Shown: positions 60,958 to 62,446 of the stretch, piece after piece | Layout: the number at the start of each line of letters is the position of its first letter | Position numbering within the stretch: the stretch's first letter is position 1 | Assembly: GCA_016186905.1 (NCBI GenBank) | Contig: JACPKS010000054.1 | Span: forward strand, 1-62,446 | Length of the DNA stretch: 62,446 bases | Source: Deltaproteobacteria bacterium | GTDB taxonomy: Bacteria > Bdellovibrionota > UBA1018 > UBA923 | Direction: 5' to 3' | Made by a program: the position numbers and the translations under genes | Notes under the pieces: model-generated | What the model saw: only the letters and a program-made list of their open reading frames with translations | Told to the model about the DNA's origin: nothing | Database searches by the model: none

Positions 60958-61482
60958 GTCGGCATCACCATCGGCGCAACTCGGCTCTTCAATCGCGAAG
61001 CGGATCTGCGCAACGTCGCGCTCGCATCGATCGCGGCGGATCTGATCGATAAACCTATCGGACTTTTATACCCTGATGTTTTCGGAAACAACACGCGCCT
61101 TGCGGCACACACGCTGATCGGCTGCCTGACCGTGTGCGTCGCGGCCTGGCTTTTGCCGAAAATAATCAGGCATCCGCGGACTTTGGCGTTCTCGTATCTC
61201 TTTCATATGGTGCTCGACCGAAGCTGGATGGAGCGGGAGCGCGTGGTTTTTCTCTGGCCGTTTCTGGGCACCGCTGAACCCTGGTCTGAGCGCGCGGTGG
61301 CGCGGTGGTGGCATTTCTGGCGCGATCCGTACGCGGTGGCGGGCGAGCTCGTCGGGCTTGCGATTTTGTTCGCGCTTGCGCGGCGGTATCGGCTTTTTGA
61401 GCGGGATCGGTGGCGGGAGTTTCTGAGGCGAGGCGTGCTTTATGAGTCTGGACCAGCGCCGAAGCGGCCAGCGGCCTCCTAG
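60940..61482 (+). CDS. Small inner-membrane protein, YdjM/metal-dependent-hydrolase-like
   Basis: The 180-residue protein begins FGHVGITIGATRLFN, similar to the HxGxTxG start of YdjM-like membrane proteins. It has AADLIDKPIG with two acidic residues, AHTLIGCL and YLFHMVLDRSW, which keep the His and Asp residues of that family. About three membrane segments are present. No ribosome-binding site is visible at ATG 60940, and the start region overlaps the opposite gene. The function is unproven. Confidence 0.65.
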   Translation: MLLFGHVGITIGATRLFNREADLRNVALASIAADLIDKPIGLLYPDVFGNNTRLAAHTLIGCLTVCVAAWLLPKIIRHPRTLAFSYLFHMVLDRSWMERERVVFLWPFLGTAEPWSERAVARWWHFWRDPYAVAGELVGLAILFALARRYRLFERDRWREFLRRGVLYESGPAPKRPAAS

Positions 61483-61487
61483 CCGCG

Positions 61488-61547
61488 ATTCAAGATATTG
61501 AATACTGCAGGTTCCACGTCGTTGATTTACGATTCAATATTTTGAAT
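61488..61547. repeat. Two ATTCAA-N4-TTGAAT sites
   Basis: Sites at 61488-61503 (spacer GATA) and 61532-61547 (spacer TATT) lie 44 bp apart in the gap between two convergent genes. They share half-sites with the palindromes at 25046 and 42147. The second lies 6 bp from the transposase stop. Confidence 0.8.
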
Positions 61548-61552
61548 ACCGT

Positions 61553-62116
61553 CTAAACTTGGAGGTGCTTGCCCAGCTCACGTGAAGCAGCCTCGACATC
61601 CTTCAATTTCGCGAGAACGGTCCACGATCCCCTTGGGCCGCGTAGGAACAAGCGCATCCCTTCCAACAGATTTTTGGAAAGGTACGCCTGCAGTTTTTTG
61701 AACTCGCGTCCCCAACTGACCACGCGCGAGTACGCCAAAGCATCCCAAAACCTTCCTTTAGGGTTACCCTTTCGCGCGCCGGTCGCGAGCGCGGCGGTCT
61801 GAGCGGTGATAACGCGCAGAAAATTCTGAAATCCTACGCGTGTTCGAGCGCGAACGAGAAGATGCAGATGATTTCCGACGTTTGAGAAGCGATAAACGCG
61901 AACGCCGTGGCGGCTCGACGCGAGATGAACGAGGCGCTCGATCTTCGGTTTGTGTTCCTCGCGGAGCATCGACCAAGGGCCTCGTGCCCGAGTCGCCCGC
62001 ATCACAAGGTGCATCGCGCGTTTGGTGTCGATCGGGCGCGCGATCTTGCGTTTTCCGGTGCGAAGCGAACTGCCGTGTTCGAGGGATGGTTTGGGAAGGA
62101 GAGCGAGTTGTCTCAT
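61553..62116 (-). CDS. REP-associated tyrosine transposase-like protein (Y1/HUH)
   Basis: The 187-residue protein has the HUH pair in FSNVGNHLHLLVRA and a later Tyr-containing helix (LQAYLSKNLLEG) matching the single-tyrosine active site of IS200/IS605-type and RAYT enzymes. The N-terminal RATRARGPWSML and HASSRHGV-type segments fit RAYT. No IS ends or accessory gene are seen. Such single-copy RAYTs usually act on REP palindromes elsewhere in the genome. The gene is AT-richer than average near its start. Confidence 0.8.
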   Translation of the reverse strand: MRQLALLPKPSLEHGSSLRTGKRKIARPIDTKRAMHLVMRATRARGPWSMLREEHKPKIERLVHLASSRHGVRVYRFSNVGNHLHLLVRARTRVGFQNFLRVITAQTAALATGARKGNPKGRFWDALAYSRVVSWGREFKKLQAYLSKNLLEGMRLFLRGPRGSWTVLAKLKDVEAASRELGKHLQV

Positions 62117-62446
62117 GCGGGTTTATAAATAACATAAAATTCCTTAAGGGCAATAGAATAAATCGTAGTATTTGCGGTGCGGAGTGCTCAGAAGCGAAAC
62201 CGTTAGGTTTTAGGAGGTTGGATCACCGTCAGACTAAGGACTCAAACTAAGGTTTTTTGAGCAGTGTTTCGAATTTCTGCGGCGGCCGCGCGCGGACACA
62301 TCCCGACGCAGAATGTCAGCCTTACAAATATTTGCTTTGGCCTGAAAGACAACAGCCCTAGCCGAAACAAATCGCGCTTGTTAATGAGCGGAAAGGCGTC
62401 ATTCGTTGGCTCAAGGCCGATTCCACGAGGGAGAAAAACAAGATTC
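62117..62446. other. Right-edge stretch without a recognised gene
   Basis: The first 50 bp are AT-rich and probably hold the transposase promoter. GGTTGGATCACC at 62216-62227 matches the conserved 3' end of 16S rRNA, but the flanks do not. From about 62379 a frame stays open to the edge (MSGKASFVGSRPIP...), too short to assign. Confidence 0.4.

Noticed and set aside
1..62446. CRISPR array, prophage or integrative element
   Set aside because: No regularly spaced repeats, cas genes, integrase or phage structural genes are seen; the tRNA has no integrase nearby.
62379..62446. Partial gene at the right edge
   Set aside because: The open frame is only about 20 codons, has no ribosome-binding site, and a competing frame is equally open.

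Overview
This 62.4 kb window is GC-rich, densely packed chromosomal DNA from a Gram-negative bacterium. Several features point to the former Deltaproteobacteria, most likely Bdellovibrionota or a Myxococcota relative: repeated PilZ-domain proteins, a GYF_2 protein, an MglA-type small GTPase, a DksA-like factor, a class II HMG-CoA reductase with a mevalonate pathway, a lipoprotein plus beta-barrel pair, and the order SRP RNA-dnaX-ybaB-recR. This placement is inferred from gene content only.

Layout. 1-2.2 kb: a SulP transporter cut by the window edge. 2.2-3.9 kb: two dTDP-sugar genes. 4.0-10 kb: rlmE, then a surface-glycan cluster of three GT2 glycosyltransferases and two related multi-spanning membrane proteins in mirror order. 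10-18.6 kb: PilZ and GYF_2 genes, a formimidoylglutamase-like enzyme, a DedA protein, a CaCA-type exchanger, tRNA-Arg(CCG), an M28 peptidase, an unannotated small-ORF unit and tadA.

18.6-30.8 kb is the metabolic heart. The leucine-degradation genes liuB, liuC and liuD, which make HMG-CoA, face HMG-CoA reductase across a 57-bp gap. Reductase, a GHMP kinase, mevalonate kinase, diphosphomevalonate decarboxylase, type 2 IPP isomerase, a long-chain prenyl diphosphate synthase and a 2Fe-2S ferredoxin follow. No HMG-CoA synthase or HMG-CoA lyase is in the window, so the layout suggests that leucine-derived HMG-CoA may feed isoprenoid synthesis. A toxin-antitoxin pair and a small secreted protein sit in the middle in AT-richer DNA.

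30.9-40.6 kb: folA-thyA, another membrane glycosyltransferase-like protein, a two-subunit M16 protease and ftsQ-ftsA-ftsZ. 40.6-42.3 kb is an AT-richer accessory patch with an HNH nuclease. 42.3-48.1 kb: a subtilase, SRP RNA, dnaX, two tandem micro-ORFs, ybaB, recR, mglA and dksA. 48.5-51.1 kb: a secreted Asp-box lipoprotein with an outer-membrane-type protein. 51-62.4 kb: Fe-ADH, ogt carrying REP-like palindromes, queG, a thioredoxin-fold protein without its cysteines, a DHA2 transporter, a split transketolase, a zinc MDR, a CrtC/AttH-like protein, a small membrane protein and a lone RAYT transposase.

Most operons are compact, with 4-nt ATGA or GTGA overlaps that fix many start codons. The most unusual signals are the leucine-to-mevalonate layout, the micro-ORF ladder between dnaX and ybaB, the small-ORF unit at 16.7-17.1 kb, a dispersed ATTCAA-N4-TTGAAT palindrome near mobile or accessory genes, and the palindromes inserted in ogt.
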